This document shows, piece after piece, positions 26,293 to 35,353 of a stretch of DNA of 64,000 bases (its first letter is position 1; each line of letters opens with the position of its first letter). The stretch spans positions 62,001 through 126,000 of the forward strand of contig JAFLTW010000001.1 of NCBI GenBank assembly GCA_022509085.1, given 5' to 3'. The position numbers were made by a program, and so were the translations under genes. The notes beneath the pieces are model-generated. The model did no database searches. It was not told the DNA's origin and saw nothing but the letters and a program-made list of their open reading frames with translations. This DNA is from Muribaculaceae bacterium. GTDB taxonomy: Bacteria > Bacteroidota > Bacteroidia > Bacteroidales > Muribaculaceae.

Positions 26293-26562
26293 ATGAGCAA
26301 AACCCTTACCTTCAATGAGTTACGCAGACTCAAAGATAGTCTTCCCGATGGTGCTACCCACCGTATTGCCGACGAACTCAACCTCACGGTTCAGACAGTG
26401 CGCAATTATTTCGGTGGTGTAAACTATCAGTTTGGCAACAATATAGGGATTCATATCGAACCGGGTCCCGATGGAGGTATCGTAGTGCTCGACGACACCA
26501 CGATCTACGACATGGCCGTCAAGATTCTCGAAGAGGCCAATAAAGAGAAAAAGGAAGCTTGA
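26293..26562 (+). CDS. Small DNA-binding protein with predicted helix-turn-helix
   Basis: An 89-residue protein whose N-terminal half reads as a helix-turn-helix (ELRRLKDSLPDGATHRIADEL, then NLTVQTVRNYFGG near 30-42). The C-terminal half is acidic (GPDGGIVVLDDTTIYDMAVKIL). Similar small DNA-binding proteins are common in Bacteroidales genomes. Its stop overlaps the start of the stress-protein gene (ATGA), so the two are co-translated, and it may regulate its own operon. The gap before it contains a near-match to a -7 element (TACCTTTTG, one base too long), which I do not annotate separately. Confidence 0.75.
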   Translation: MSKTLTFNELRRLKDSLPDGATHRIADELNLTVQTVRNYFGGVNYQFGNNIGIHIEPGPDGGIVVLDDTTIYDMAVKILEEANKEKKEA

Positions 26563-27497
26563 TGTTACGCTCCCAAAAGAAACCTTCTACGACGGGGAAA
26601 AGTGCTTCGGTGCTTATTCCCGTTGATTTTTCTCCGAAGGGGGAACTTGCTGTGAGTGTCGGGTTCGAACTGGCCCGCAGACTCAGCAAACCCGTGGTGC
26701 TTATTCACGCCTCGGTGCTAGCCGGTCCCGAGATTGTACCGCAGTTTCCTGACGATTTCAACGGTCTAGACAATGAAAGCTCCGAGCTGGAGGAGATCGA
26801 GCTCGAGCAGGAGATTCATGAAATCGACGAGAAGATGATGGGCGAACTCAAAACCAAGTTACTTAAACAGCAACAGGATGGGCAGCTCCCACAGATACCC
26901 TTCGACACCGTGCTCTCACCTGGAATGCCCGAAGATGTGATTTCCGAGTATTGCGAAGTGTCGCCCGTAGAAGTGGTGGTAATGGCAACCAGGGGCAGAG
27001 AGAAACGCCGCGAGGAACTGATGGGCAGCGTAACGGCCGAAGTAATCGACCATCGTCCGGCTCCGGTGTTTACCGTCCCCGAAGATTACTCTTTTGCCGG
27101 ATTTAAGGAGATAGTGAGGATTTGTGCCTTTTGCCTGTTTGACGAGGGTGATTTCGATGCCATCGCCAAAATGATGGATATGTTTGGCAATCCTGAAGTA
27201 AAGATATATCTTTTCCCGGCTTCCGACAAAATTAAAGGTGAGGAGAGGGAAGAGGTTCTCAAAAATCTGGCAACCCGACTTAAGACGGCTTTTCCCAACT
27301 CTGATTTCTTCGTGGGGGAAGGTGAAGACAAATCAAACCTGCGCACTGAGGCTGAGACATTCTTCCTGAAAGAGTCCATTCAAATGATTGTGGCTCCCAA
27401 CAGGAAGCGTAACGCCATATCGCGCTTTTTCAATCCGAGTCTGGCTCATAAAATCCTTTATGAGATAGACTTCCCGATGCTTGCCATCCCGGTGTAA
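26559..27497 (+). CDS. Universal stress protein, tandem UspA-like
   Basis: The protein has 312 residues. The N-terminal UspA domain is clear: SVLIPVDFSPKGELAVSVGFELARRL near 17-42, and the nucleotide-binding pattern VVVMATRGREKRREELMGSVTAEVI near 139-163, close to the Gly-x2-Gly-x9-Gly(S/T) consensus though with a charged loop. The C-terminal half (SFAGFKEIVRICAFC onward) is a second, more degenerate copy. Such proteins bind ATP or sense stress; no specific role can be assigned. Translationally coupled to the DNA-binding protein before it. Confidence 0.85.
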   Translation: MMLRSQKKPSTTGKSASVLIPVDFSPKGELAVSVGFELARRLSKPVVLIHASVLAGPEIVPQFPDDFNGLDNESSELEEIELEQEIHEIDEKMMGELKTKLLKQQQDGQLPQIPFDTVLSPGMPEDVISEYCEVSPVEVVVMATRGREKRREELMGSVTAEVIDHRPAPVFTVPEDYSFAGFKEIVRICAFCLFDEGDFDAIAKMMDMFGNPEVKIYLFPASDKIKGEEREEVLKNLATRLKTAFPNSDFFVGEGEDKSNLRTEAETFFLKESIQMIVAPNRKRNAISRFFNPSLAHKILYEIDFPMLAIPV

Positions 27498-27501
27498 CCA
27501 T

Positions 27502-30048
27502 ATGCCTCACGTCTATCCCTCTAACTTTGAAGCCAAAATAGGCTTTGACGCTATCCGCGCTAACATCAGGGAGCGTTGCCAGAGCGTAATGGGCGTTGAA
27601 GAGGTAAACGAAATGGCTTTTTCATCCGACTTCCGGACTGTGAGGCAACGCCTTCTGGAGACGGACGAAATGAAGCAGATCTATGTGAGGGGAGAGGAGG
27701 TACCCGAGGTGTCGTTCAACGACCTCTCAGCGTGGCTTACCGCCCTTAAGGTGCCGGGCTCCTATGCATCTCCCGAGGATTTCTACCGTCTGAGGAATTC
27801 GCTACGGTCATTCGACAGTGTTCGAACGCGTTTTCTTTCGCGCGAAGGCAAGGATGAGGATTCTCCACTTCTTTATCCTTCACTGGCCACTCTCTTCGCT
27901 TCCATAAAACTTTTCCCCGATCTAATACGCCATATCGACAGGGTTATCGATAAGTCCGGTATGGTGAAAGATTCCGCCTCTCCTGAGCTTGCCGATGTGA
28001 GACAACGTCTATCGGCCATGCAGGGAAGCATCGCACGTGCCATACAAAGAATCTTTTCGGCAGCCGTGAAAGATGGAATCGCGGACAAGGACACCGTACC
28101 TACTCTGCGTGACGGCAGGATGGTAATACCTGTGGCTGCTGCCAACAAAAGACGTCTTAAAGGTATTGTACACGACGAAAGCGCCACGGGCAAGACCGCT
28201 TTCATTGAACCGGCCGAAACCGTTGAACTCAGCAACAGGCTTCGGGAACTCCAGCTCGAGGAGCAGCGAATAATCATCCGTATTCTCACCCTGCTTGCTG
28301 ATGAAATCAGACCCTTCATCGACGAAATCATCGCCAGCAACCTTCTGCTTGGCAAACTGGATTTCATCATGGCGAAGGCCCGGTTTGCACTCGACGTGGG
28401 CGGAGAGATGCCCTCAGTGAACAAGAATCCGGAAATCGACTGGTATGGAGCCGTTCATCCGGTGTTGCTCCTCAGTCTGCGCCAGCAAGGCAGGGAGATT
28501 GTGGCGCTCAACATCCGGTTGGAAGGCAACCGTAGGATACTTCTCATCTCCGGGCCTAACGCCGGCGGTAAGTCAGTGGCTCTGAAGACCGTAGGGATGG
28601 TGCAGTATATGTGCCAATGCGGCCTTCTACCCACCCTTCATTCGAATTCCCATATAGGCATCTTCAATAAACTCTTCATCGATATCGGTGACGAGCAGAG
28701 TCTGGAAAATGACCTCTCCACGTATTCTTCCCACTTGAAGAACATGCGTTACTTCCTGCTCCATTCCGACTCCCGGTCGCTGATCCTTATCGACGAGATC
28801 GGTTCCGGCACGGAGCCCAACATCGGGAGCTCCATAGCCAAGGCCATTCTCGTGGAGCTCGGCAAGTCGCGCAGCTATGGTGTGGTTACCACCCACTATC
28901 ACAACCTAAAACGTTTTGCGGAGGAGACCCCTGGATTCGTTAACGGAGCCATGCTCTACGACCGTCAGAAACTCCAGCCCACTTTCCAGCTCTCCATCGG
29001 CAATGCCGGAAGCTCGTTTGCCATCGAGATTGCAACCAAGATAGGCCTTCCCCGCAACGTGATTGAGGCTGCCAAACAGGAGGTGGGTGAGGAATATGTG
29101 GAATCCGACAAATTCCTGATGGAAATTGCCCGCGACAGGAAATACTGGCAGACCAAACGTGCAAACATCAAAGAGCGGGAGTCACGGCTCGAGACTCTTG
29201 AACAGAAATACGAAAAGCTTATTTCCGACCTCAACCAGAAGAGGAGGGAGATTCTGAAGGAGGCTCAGGAGGAGGCGCGCCAGTTGCTCTCGGGCACCAA
29301 TAAGAGGATAGAGAACACCATCCAGGAAATACGTCAGGCAGAGGCAGAGAGAGAGCGTACGAAGGCCATCCGCAAGGAACTCGAAGAGTTTAAACAGGAG
29401 GTGGAGACGTATGAGGAGAAAACCCTCAAAAACGAGATAAAATCGCGCCGCGACAACCGGAAGTCGAAAGGGAATGCCAAAAACGCCAAGACTGCGGAAA
29501 ACGCTCCGAAAGGATCCAAGCCTGCATCTGGTTCTCGTCCGACGCCAGGCCGCAGCGTTGCGCCCAAGGTAGAACCCTTGGAACTGCGTGAGGGAGCATA
29601 CGTGAAGATGGCTGGTTCGAATACGGTAGGAGAGATCCTGGCCATCCAGGGTAAGGAGGCAGAGGTGGCCTTCGGTCAGCTGCGGACACGCGTGAAACTT
29701 TCAAAACTGACCCCCACTGCCAAACCAAAAAGCGCAGGTTCTTCCACAGGATATTCACTTCTCAATTCCGGCACCTCTGAAGCCAGCCGAAGGAGGCAAC
29801 TCGAGTTTAAAGACGAGGTGGATATTCGCGGAATGAGAGCCGATGAGGCCCTTGATGTCGTGACACATTTCGTTGACGACGCCCTCCAGTTCGGAGTCAA
29901 GAAGGTGCGCATTCTCCACGGCACAGGCTCCGGCATATTGCGCCAGATTGTTAGGCAGCAGCTTTCGGCAACACCGGGCATAGCGAAATATCAAGATGAG
30001 GATGTAAGACTCGGCGGAGCTGGGATAACCGTTGTTGACCTCATTTAA
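27502..30048 (+). CDS. mutS2: MutS2 family protein
   Basis: MutS2 (848 residues from the ATG at 27502, MPHVYPSNFEAKIGF). It acts on branched DNA or collided ribosomes depending on the species, and differs from mismatch-repair MutS in lacking the mismatch-recognition domain. Order: core/lever helices, the ATPase with Walker A ISGPNAGGKSV near 349-358 and LILIDEIGSGTEP, a long coiled coil (about 520-665, Glu/Arg-rich), a low-complexity Lys/Ala/Pro linker, a KOW-like part (REGAYVKMAGSNTVGEIL), and the C-terminal Smr nuclease domain (EVDIRGMRADEAL and ILHGTGSGILR). Confidence 0.94.
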   Translation: MPHVYPSNFEAKIGFDAIRANIRERCQSVMGVEEVNEMAFSSDFRTVRQRLLETDEMKQIYVRGEEVPEVSFNDLSAWLTALKVPGSYASPEDFYRLRNSLRSFDSVRTRFLSREGKDEDSPLLYPSLATLFASIKLFPDLIRHIDRVIDKSGMVKDSASPELADVRQRLSAMQGSIARAIQRIFSAAVKDGIADKDTVPTLRDGRMVIPVAAANKRRLKGIVHDESATGKTAFIEPAETVELSNRLRELQLEEQRIIIRILTLLADEIRPFIDEIIASNLLLGKLDFIMAKARFALDVGGEMPSVNKNPEIDWYGAVHPVLLLSLRQQGREIVALNIRLEGNRRILLISGPNAGGKSVALKTVGMVQYMCQCGLLPTLHSNSHIGIFNKLFIDIGDEQSLENDLSTYSSHLKNMRYFLLHSDSRSLILIDEIGSGTEPNIGSSIAKAILVELGKSRSYGVVTTHYHNLKRFAEETPGFVNGAMLYDRQKLQPTFQLSIGNAGSSFAIEIATKIGLPRNVIEAAKQEVGEEYVESDKFLMEIARDRKYWQTKRANIKERESRLETLEQKYEKLISDLNQKRREILKEAQEEARQLLSGTNKRIENTIQEIRQAEAERERTKAIRKELEEFKQEVETYEEKTLKNEIKSRRDNRKSKGNAKNAKTAENAPKGSKPASGSRPTPGRSVAPKVEPLELREGAYVKMAGSNTVGEILAIQGKEAEVAFGQLRTRVKLSKLTPTAKPKSAGSSTGYSLLNSGTSEASRRRQLEFKDEVDIRGMRADEALDVVTHFVDDALQFGVKKVRILHGTGSGILRQIVRQQLSATPGIAKYQDEDVRLGGAGITVVDLI

Positions 30049-30080
30049 AGACTGTCTGCTCCGGGAAAGAGAACGGGCAC

Positions 30081-30106
30081 AAAAAAAGCACCTTGCGGTG
30101 CTTTTT
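30081..30106. terminator. Bidirectional terminator between mutS2 and rpoD
   Basis: AAAAAGCACC (30083-30092) and GGTGCTTTTT (30097-30106) form a 10-bp stem with a TTGC loop, with further A's on the left and T's on the right. It lies between two convergent genes and can end both transcripts. Confidence 0.9.
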
Positions 30107-30127
30107 CATTTCTTTAATATGCAACTT

Positions 30128-30988
30128 TTATTCGCCCAGATAGCTCTTGAGAAGTTTGCTTTTCTGGCCTTTGAGGCGTCGAATAGCTTTCTCCTTGATC
30201 TGGCGAACGCGCTCTCTTGTGAGATCAAACTTAGCGCCTATCTCTTCAAGTGTCATCTCCGGACAACCGATTCCGAAAAACATCTTCAGGATGTCACGCT
30301 CGCGGTCGTAGAGTTGACGCAGGGCACGGTCTACTTCTTTGGAGAGTGACTCTTGATTGAGTGAGGCGTCGGCGGAAGGGGAGTCGTCGTTGGGGAGCAC
30401 GTCGAGCAGAGAGTTGTCTTCACCTTCAACGAAGGGTGCGTCGACAGAAATGGAACGCCCGGACACCTTCAATGTGTCAGAAATCTTGTCTACGGGAATG
30501 TCGAGTCGCTCGGCCAGCTCTTCAGCAGACGGCTTGCGCTCGTTTTCCTGTTCGAAACGCGACAATTCTTTCGAGATTTTGTTGAGCGAACCAACCTGGT
30601 TGAGAGGCAACCTTACAATTCTGCTTTGCTCTGCAAGCGCCTGTAGAATAGACTGGCGGATCCACCATACCGCATAGGAGATAAATTTGAAGCCACGCGT
30701 CTCGTCAAACTTCTGAGCGGCCCTGATAAGGCCAAGGTTTCCTTCGTTGATCAAGTCGGGCAAGCTCAGTCCCTGGTTCTGGTACTGCTTGGCCACCGAC
30801 ACTACAAACCTCAGATTTGCTCTTGTGAGTTTGTCAAGCGCTGCCTGATCTCCTTTTTTGATTCTCTGAGCAAGTTCAACTTCCTCGCTTACCGTGATGA
30901 GCTCCTCCCGACCTATCTCCTGTAGATACTTATCAAGCGATGCGCTCTCTCTGTTGGTAATCGATTTAGTTATCTTTAACTGTCTCAT
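30128..30988 (-). CDS. rpoD: Primary sigma factor RpoD, Bacteroidota type
   Basis: Sigma-70 family protein of 286 residues, the short form known as the primary sigma factor of Bacteroidota, which lacks a long region 1.1. Region 1.2 is [16 protein letters not shown] (about 17-32). Region 2 has [31 protein letters not shown] and [21 protein letters not shown]. Region 3 follows ([20 protein letters not shown]). Region 4.2 is the helix-turn-helix [20 protein letters not shown]. It presumably reads the TTTG/TAnnTTTG promoters found elsewhere in the window. Confidence 0.96.
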   Translation of the reverse strand: MRQLKITKSITNRESASLDKYLQEIGREELITVSEEVELAQRIKKGDQAALDKLTRANLRFVVSVAKQYQNQGLSLPDLINEGNLGLIRAAQKFDETRGFKFISYAVWWIRQSILQALAEQSRIVRLPLNQVGSLNKISKELSRFEQENERKPSAEELAERLDIPVDKISDTLKVSGRSISVDAPFVEGEDNSLLDVLPNDDSPSADASLNQESLSKEVDRALRQLYDRERDILKMFFGIGCPEMTLEEIGAKFDLTRERVRQIKEKAIRRLKGQKSKLLKSYLGE

Positions 30989-31019
30989 TTAGATAATTAT
31001 ATAAGTATTTTTATGAGCC

Positions 31020-31050
31020 TAAGCATGGACCGTTTCGCAGCCCATGCCTA
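31020..31050 (-). other. Hairpin between degP and rpoD
   Basis: TAAGCATGG (31020-31028) pairs with CCATGCCTA (31042-31050) with one mismatch. It lies 46 bases after the degP stop on the minus strand. There is no U-run, so it is a doubtful terminator; it may lie in the rpoD leader. Confidence 0.35.
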
Positions 31051-31095
31051 AACTATAACGTTATTTAGTCTCTTATATTGTATACCTCCAAAAAA

Positions 31096-32544
31096 TTATT
31101 CAGCCGAGAGGTTTACGGCATAATACTGTTTCTTGCCCGTGGGATACAAACCGCTAATAAACATCACCTTGTCGGGCTCACTGCTCTTCATCAACTGGTT
31201 GTAGATATACTCCACGTCGTCGGAATTATTCACGTTCTGACCGTTGATCTCCGTAATGATGAAGCCGTCTTTGATTCCTTGATCTTTGAAGAGACCGTTC
31301 TTCAGACCTGACACCTGCACGCCGTAGGAGATGCCGAGATGTTTCTTAGTTTCGTCGCTAAGTTTCATGAATGCGCAACCCAGGCTGGTGAAGTCACCCT
31401 TCTTTGAGATGGTTGTCGTCCCCTCTGTGTTGAGCAGGGTGCCCTTCTTCACCTCTTTCTTGTTGTTGCGATAATAGGTGAGAGATATCTCGTCGCCGGG
31501 ACGGAACTTGTTGATCTGTTCTACTAGCTGGGCGCGGGTGGAAACCTCTATGCCATTGATGGCTGTAATTACGTCGTCGGGTTGCAGGCCAAGAGCCTTA
31601 GCCGTGGAACGATCATTAACAGAAACCACCAGTATACCGGTCTTCGTGGCTGTTATGTCCTTCTCCTTTGCAAGTTTTGCATCAAGATCCATCACCGTGC
31701 AACCAAGAACTGCGCGTTGCACTGTGCCGTATTGCCGCAGGTCGGCCATCACCTTCTTTACGATGGTGGTGGGGATGGCAAAGGAATAACCCGTGTAACT
31801 ACCCGTGTTGGAATATATGGCTGAGTTGATGCCGATCAGTTCACCTTTCAGATTCACCAACGCTCCGCCGGAGTTGCCGGGATTGAGAGCAGCGTCAGTC
31901 TGGATGAACGATTCAATACCCATGCTGCCTCCCTTGTTGAGAGAGCGTGCCTTCGCACTTACGATACCTGCCGTTACCGTGGAGTTGAACCCGAAGGGAT
32001 TACCTACGGCAAGTACCCATTCACCTACCTTGACTGCCTCGGAGTCTCCGAAAGTGATAGCTGAGAGTCCCTGGGCGTCAATCTTAATCAGTGCGAGGTC
32101 GGTGGCTTCGTCCGTACCGATTATCTTGGCGTCGTATGTTGAATTATCGTTGAGCAACACTTCCAGTTTGTCGGCTCCCTCCACCACATGGTTGTTGGTG
32201 ACGATATACCCGTCTTCCGAAAGAATCACGCCTGAGCCGAGACCCGACTGAACGGGTTCGCGGTCCTGCTGCTGCGGCTGACGCTGCGGCTGGCGTTGCT
32301 GAGGGGTGCCGAAGAAGAAGTCGAACATCCCGAAAGGATCATACCCTCCGCCATAATTCTGCTGGCGAGTTGTGTAGCTTTTGATGCACACCACCTCGTT
32401 TACAGTGTTTTCAGCTGCCTTTGTGAAGTCTGTCTCAAAGGCCGGCGTATTTGCAGTGCGGATAAATGACTCACTGGAATCCTGTGCATTGGCACCAATC
32501 GATGCTACCAACGCAACCATCAACGTTAAATATGTTTTCTTCAT
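31096..32544 (-). CDS. degP: Periplasmic serine protease of the Do/DegP (HtrA) family
   Basis: Protease/chaperone of 482 residues for misfolded envelope proteins. The signal peptide is MKKTYLTLMVALVASIGANA. A Gln/Pro-rich segment (about 78-95) precedes the trypsin-like domain, whose catalytic triad is His119 (VTNNHVVEG), Asp149 (ATDLALIKI) and Ser225 (NPGNSGGAL). Two PDZ domains follow (GILVVSVNDRSTAKALGLQPDDVI near 303; the second near 390-470 with GLFKDQGIKDGFIITEINGQ). Located upstream of rpoD on the same strand, separated by 107 bases. Confidence 0.94.
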   Translation of the reverse strand: MKKTYLTLMVALVASIGANAQDSSESFIRTANTPAFETDFTKAAENTVNEVVCIKSYTTRQQNYGGGYDPFGMFDFFFGTPQQRQPQRQPQQQDREPVQSGLGSGVILSEDGYIVTNNHVVEGADKLEVLLNDNSTYDAKIIGTDEATDLALIKIDAQGLSAITFGDSEAVKVGEWVLAVGNPFGFNSTVTAGIVSAKARSLNKGGSMGIESFIQTDAALNPGNSGGALVNLKGELIGINSAIYSNTGSYTGYSFAIPTTIVKKVMADLRQYGTVQRAVLGCTVMDLDAKLAKEKDITATKTGILVVSVNDRSTAKALGLQPDDVITAINGIEVSTRAQLVEQINKFRPGDEISLTYYRNNKKEVKKGTLLNTEGTTTISKKGDFTSLGCAFMKLSDETKKHLGISYGVQVSGLKNGLFKDQGIKDGFIITEINGQNVNNSDDVEYIYNQLMKSSEPDKVMFISGLYPTGKKQYYAVNLSAE

Positions 32545-32683
32545 TTATCTTGAGTTTTAATTTTCCTGCGTTCTTCCAAGGAGATTATTCCTCCTATTTA
32601 CAATTATTAAAAGTTTACGGATATTAGTTTAGTATATTTTCTACAATTTCAATGCCACTTTTTAATTAATCTTAATAATTAAG

Positions 32684-32713
32684 AAGGCTTTACATTAAAG
32701 AATGTTAAGCCTT
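32684..32713 (-). terminator. Terminator after the MFS gene at 32.7-34.1 kb
   Basis: AAGGCTTTACATT (32684-32696) and AATGTTAAGCCTT (32701-32713) pair over 13 positions with one mismatch and an AAAG loop. On the minus strand it lies 34 bases after the MFS stop and is followed by a moderately T-rich stretch. The rest of the gap up to degP is AT-rich with no other clear signal. Confidence 0.65.
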
Positions 32714-32746
32714 ACTAAATTTTCTAAAGAACGATTGACAGAGGTA

Positions 32747-34105
32747 TCAGTAGCGGGCAGAATTACGGAAAAGGAAAGTAACCAGAGCTCCCAGAGCCAT
32801 GACAACGGCAGACACAATCAGCACAAGCGTAGTGCCTCCCTTCTGAAGGAGCACCGGGATGAAGAAGACCCCCAAAACAGCACCTATCTTACCCAGCGAG
32901 GCTGCTATACCGGTGCCGAAACCACGGGTGGCTACTGGGTAAACTTTGGGTGGCAAGACATACGTAACCAGGTGAGGACCCATGTTCAAGAATAGCTCAA
33001 AGGCCATGAACGCAATGATAGACACCCACTTGGGCCAATGGTACAGGGAGGCAAGGAGGAGGATTATCAGGAAAACTGCGCAGAGAAGGAAACCCCACAC
33101 CTGCATCTTGCATACACTGTCTTTTCGTCTGATTAGCCACAGACCCAGCAAAAAACCGGGCAAAATGATACAGCTGATAAAAAAGGTGATCTCTACCGAC
33201 GACGCCACATGGAGAATTGGGAGCATTCCTTTTTCCACATGCTCGATACCCAGCGACATTACGAGCACCGGAAGAAACACCCCGATGCCATAAACTCCGA
33301 GTCCCTCGCATGCCCAAGGAATACCTGTGAGAATAATCTGCCTCCAGTTCTGCTTGAGGAAGGAGCCTGTAGAAGGGTTGGATGCAACCGACGCAGTGCC
33401 GGCAGCCGAGCTCTCCGGTGGCATCTCCACATCCGGACCCAAAAACTTTTGGAGCATCCTTTCCGCTTCCTGGGGCTTTCCATGATGTTCGAGCCAGCGC
33501 GGACTTTGATAAAACCATATCCTCGTGAGAAGCATTATGGCAGCAATGACGGCTACAATCCACATCAGTTCCGGCCAGTCTTGTGCCTTATGCCAATGTT
33601 CAATAAGCAGATAGCAGACACCGGCAACGATTATATTGCCGAAGGCAGACGCAGCCTTGGCAAGTCCAACCATAAACGAACTCCACTTCACCGGCATCAG
33701 TTCGGAGATATAGTTGGAGTCCAGACTATATTCTCCACCAATACCAAAACCGATAAGAAACAGGCAGACAATCAGAACCGTTATGTCCGGTACCAACGCC
33801 GACACCACCGATGCCACCAACACAAGAGCGGGACAGAGCCGGAAAAACAGAATGTAGCCATACTTGTCTGTCAACTTACCGATGATTACCGACCCTATAG
33901 CTATCCCAATAAGGTCCATGGCCCCAATCACACCCTGCAAAGCAGACGACAACTCCGGCCGGCTGATGATGTTGAGCATCGGGATGATGATTCCGGCAAG
34001 AGTAGCCACACCTGTACCGATCAACTGACCTAAAGAAGCGACAAACACCACCCAGGCATGTCGGGGCCCGAGTGGCATTGTCGCCATATTTTGCATCTGC
34101 ATCAC
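32747..34105 (-). CDS. MFS transporter, metabolite:proton symporter-like
   Basis: Twelve-helix MFS protein of up to 452 residues. The loop 2-3 signature appears as GKLTDKYGYILFFRL (near 79-93), and SPRWLEHHGKPQEAERML after helix 6 is typical of the sugar/metabolite symporter branch. A central loop around 232-252 is low-complexity (Ala/Ser/Pro). GIGGEYSLDSNYISELMP near helix 4 is also characteristic. The first codons hold four ATGs (MMQMQNMATM); a -7 element just upstream suggests that one of the later ATGs (34087 or 34078) may be the true start. Substrate unknown. Confidence 0.82.
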   Translation of the reverse strand: MMQMQNMATMPLGPRHAWVVFVASLGQLIGTGVATLAGIIIPMLNIISRPELSSALQGVIGAMDLIGIAIGSVIIGKLTDKYGYILFFRLCPALVLVASVVSALVPDITVLIVCLFLIGFGIGGEYSLDSNYISELMPVKWSSFMVGLAKAASAFGNIIVAGVCYLLIEHWHKAQDWPELMWIVAVIAAIMLLTRIWFYQSPRWLEHHGKPQEAERMLQKFLGPDVEMPPESSAAGTASVASNPSTGSFLKQNWRQIILTGIPWACEGLGVYGIGVFLPVLVMSLGIEHVEKGMLPILHVASSVEITFFISCIILPGFLLGLWLIRRKDSVCKMQVWGFLLCAVFLIILLLASLYHWPKWVSIIAFMAFELFLNMGPHLVTYVLPPKVYPVATRGFGTGIAASLGKIGAVLGVFFIPVLLQKGGTTLVLIVSAVVMALGALVTFLFRNSARY

Positions 34106-34113
34106 AGGTAATG

Positions 34114-34121
34114 CAAAATTA
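34114..34121 (-). promoter_or_regulatory. Possible -7 element for the MFS gene
   Basis: TAATTTTG on the minus strand (34121-34114) matches TAnnTTTG in the 29-base gap after the urea transporter gene. It is part of a 9-base inverted repeat (34088-34096 with 34111-34119). No -33 element is visible. Confidence 0.4.
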
Positions 34122-34134
34122 TTTTGTTATGATT

Positions 34135-35175
34135 TTATTGTGCTGCAGGTTTTGGTGCAAACATCTTATAGGCAGGGAAGAGGAAGAACCATGTTGTGAT
34201 ACAGAACGGACCTGTCAACGTTGGCAGACCCATAGGCGAGAAGAACGCGTTCATGGCTGCCTGCACAAACACTGTGGCCACGATGCCGAGCACACACCAG
34301 ATGCCTGCTCTCCAGCTGAAGTTGCAGAAGGTTGCACCGAGAGCGATACCCGTAAGTACGGCGCTGAATCCGTAGAGTCCTTCGGAGATCTGAAGTCCCG
34401 GACCTCCCCAGCAGAGTGCGATGAAGAGCGATAGGGCAGAGGCGACAGCGGCCCAGATACAGGCTCTGATACTGCTCACGGCAAGCGCCACGAGGAAGAA
34501 GATACCCGTTACCCACGAGTTGATAAGGAAAACCTGCGAGACACCTCTAAGCCAGTATTTCACCAGTTCTCCAAACTGCATATTGATCTCCTGGTTTTGA
34601 GCCACCACGTCGGGTGAGGCCAGCGTAAGCAGTTCCGGAGAGGAAAGATGGGTTGGCGGCATACCGTAGAAATACCTTGCTGCCAGCAGGAATATATATG
34701 TTGAGATAACGAAAGGGAAGGTGAGAGAACTGACTCCCCATTTCCCCATCACATTGTCGAGTCCTGACCTTACCCACGTAGACATTGCTGCGCAGAGCAC
34801 AAGGGCAATCCACATTGCCCATGACTCACCAAGAAAAGTCGGGAAGGCACATCCCACAAGTGCACCGTTGAAACCCCAGAGTCCCTGGGCGCCCTTCTGG
34901 TCGGGAAGGTTGAGAATGTAGCCGGCAAGAGTGGAAGACAGCACGCCGGCCAGCGCGCCCCAAGCCACGAGAGGAAAACCCTCTTCGTATGCGCCCCAGA
35001 AGATGCCGCAGAGAAACAGCAGACCGGTCCACATATTGTCTTGAAACATTACCTGGCCCACGCCGCGAAGGGTCGTGCGCGGGAACTCCCTCCAGGGAAC
35101 GGTCCGTACATCAAGCTCAATCTCCCGGGCCATCTCTTGGGTGTCGCGGGTAAGTTTGTCTTCTTTCAATGCCAT
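34135..35175 (-). CDS. Urea transporter family protein
   Basis: UT-family membrane channel (346 residues from the ATG at 35175, MALKEDKLTRDTQEM; the frame runs further upstream but without family likeness and into the recJ promoter region). Duplicated hydrophobic halves show the urea-transporter pattern: VGQVMFQDNMWTGLLFLCGIF, GLWGFNGALVGCAFPTF in the first half and the repeat GLYGFSAVLTGIALGATF in the second (the LxGFNxxLxG-type motif). No urease gene is present here. It likely gives access to host-derived urea as nitrogen. About 29 bases separate it from the MFS gene downstream, possibly one operon. Confidence 0.85.
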   Translation of the reverse strand: MALKEDKLTRDTQEMAREIELDVRTVPWREFPRTTLRGVGQVMFQDNMWTGLLFLCGIFWGAYEEGFPLVAWGALAGVLSSTLAGYILNLPDQKGAQGLWGFNGALVGCAFPTFLGESWAMWIALVLCAAMSTWVRSGLDNVMGKWGVSSLTFPFVISTYIFLLAARYFYGMPPTHLSSPELLTLASPDVVAQNQEINMQFGELVKYWLRGVSQVFLINSWVTGIFFLVALAVSSIRACIWAAVASALSLFIALCWGGPGLQISEGLYGFSAVLTGIALGATFCNFSWRAGIWCVLGIVATVFVQAAMNAFFSPMGLPTLTGPFCITTWFFLFPAYKMFAPKPAAQ

Positions 35176-35303
35176 AATATAAGGTTTAGGGTTAGTAAAG
35201 TGTGTTTTCATTAATAAAACCAAACAACCGTTAAAAAGGTTTACAATCAGGTCCGGTTTAGCCTCCTTTTGCATTACGTTTAAGGCCGCATCAGATAAAT
35301 TCA

Positions 35304-35335
35304 CTTGCGAATTTGCATATTTTTTGCTAATTTTG
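35304..35335 (+). promoter_or_regulatory. Promoter for recJ-recQ
   Basis: CTTG (35304-35307), a 20-base spacer and TAATTTTG (35328-35335) match the Bacteroidota promoter pattern, 18 bases before the recJ start. Confidence 0.65.
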
Positions 35336-35353
35336 CACTAATTTAGGAATAAA

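Noticed and set aside
35176-35304. 43-codon N-terminal extension of the urea transporter
   Set aside because: No family likeness, and its start lies in the recJ promoter region; the ATG at 35175 fits better.
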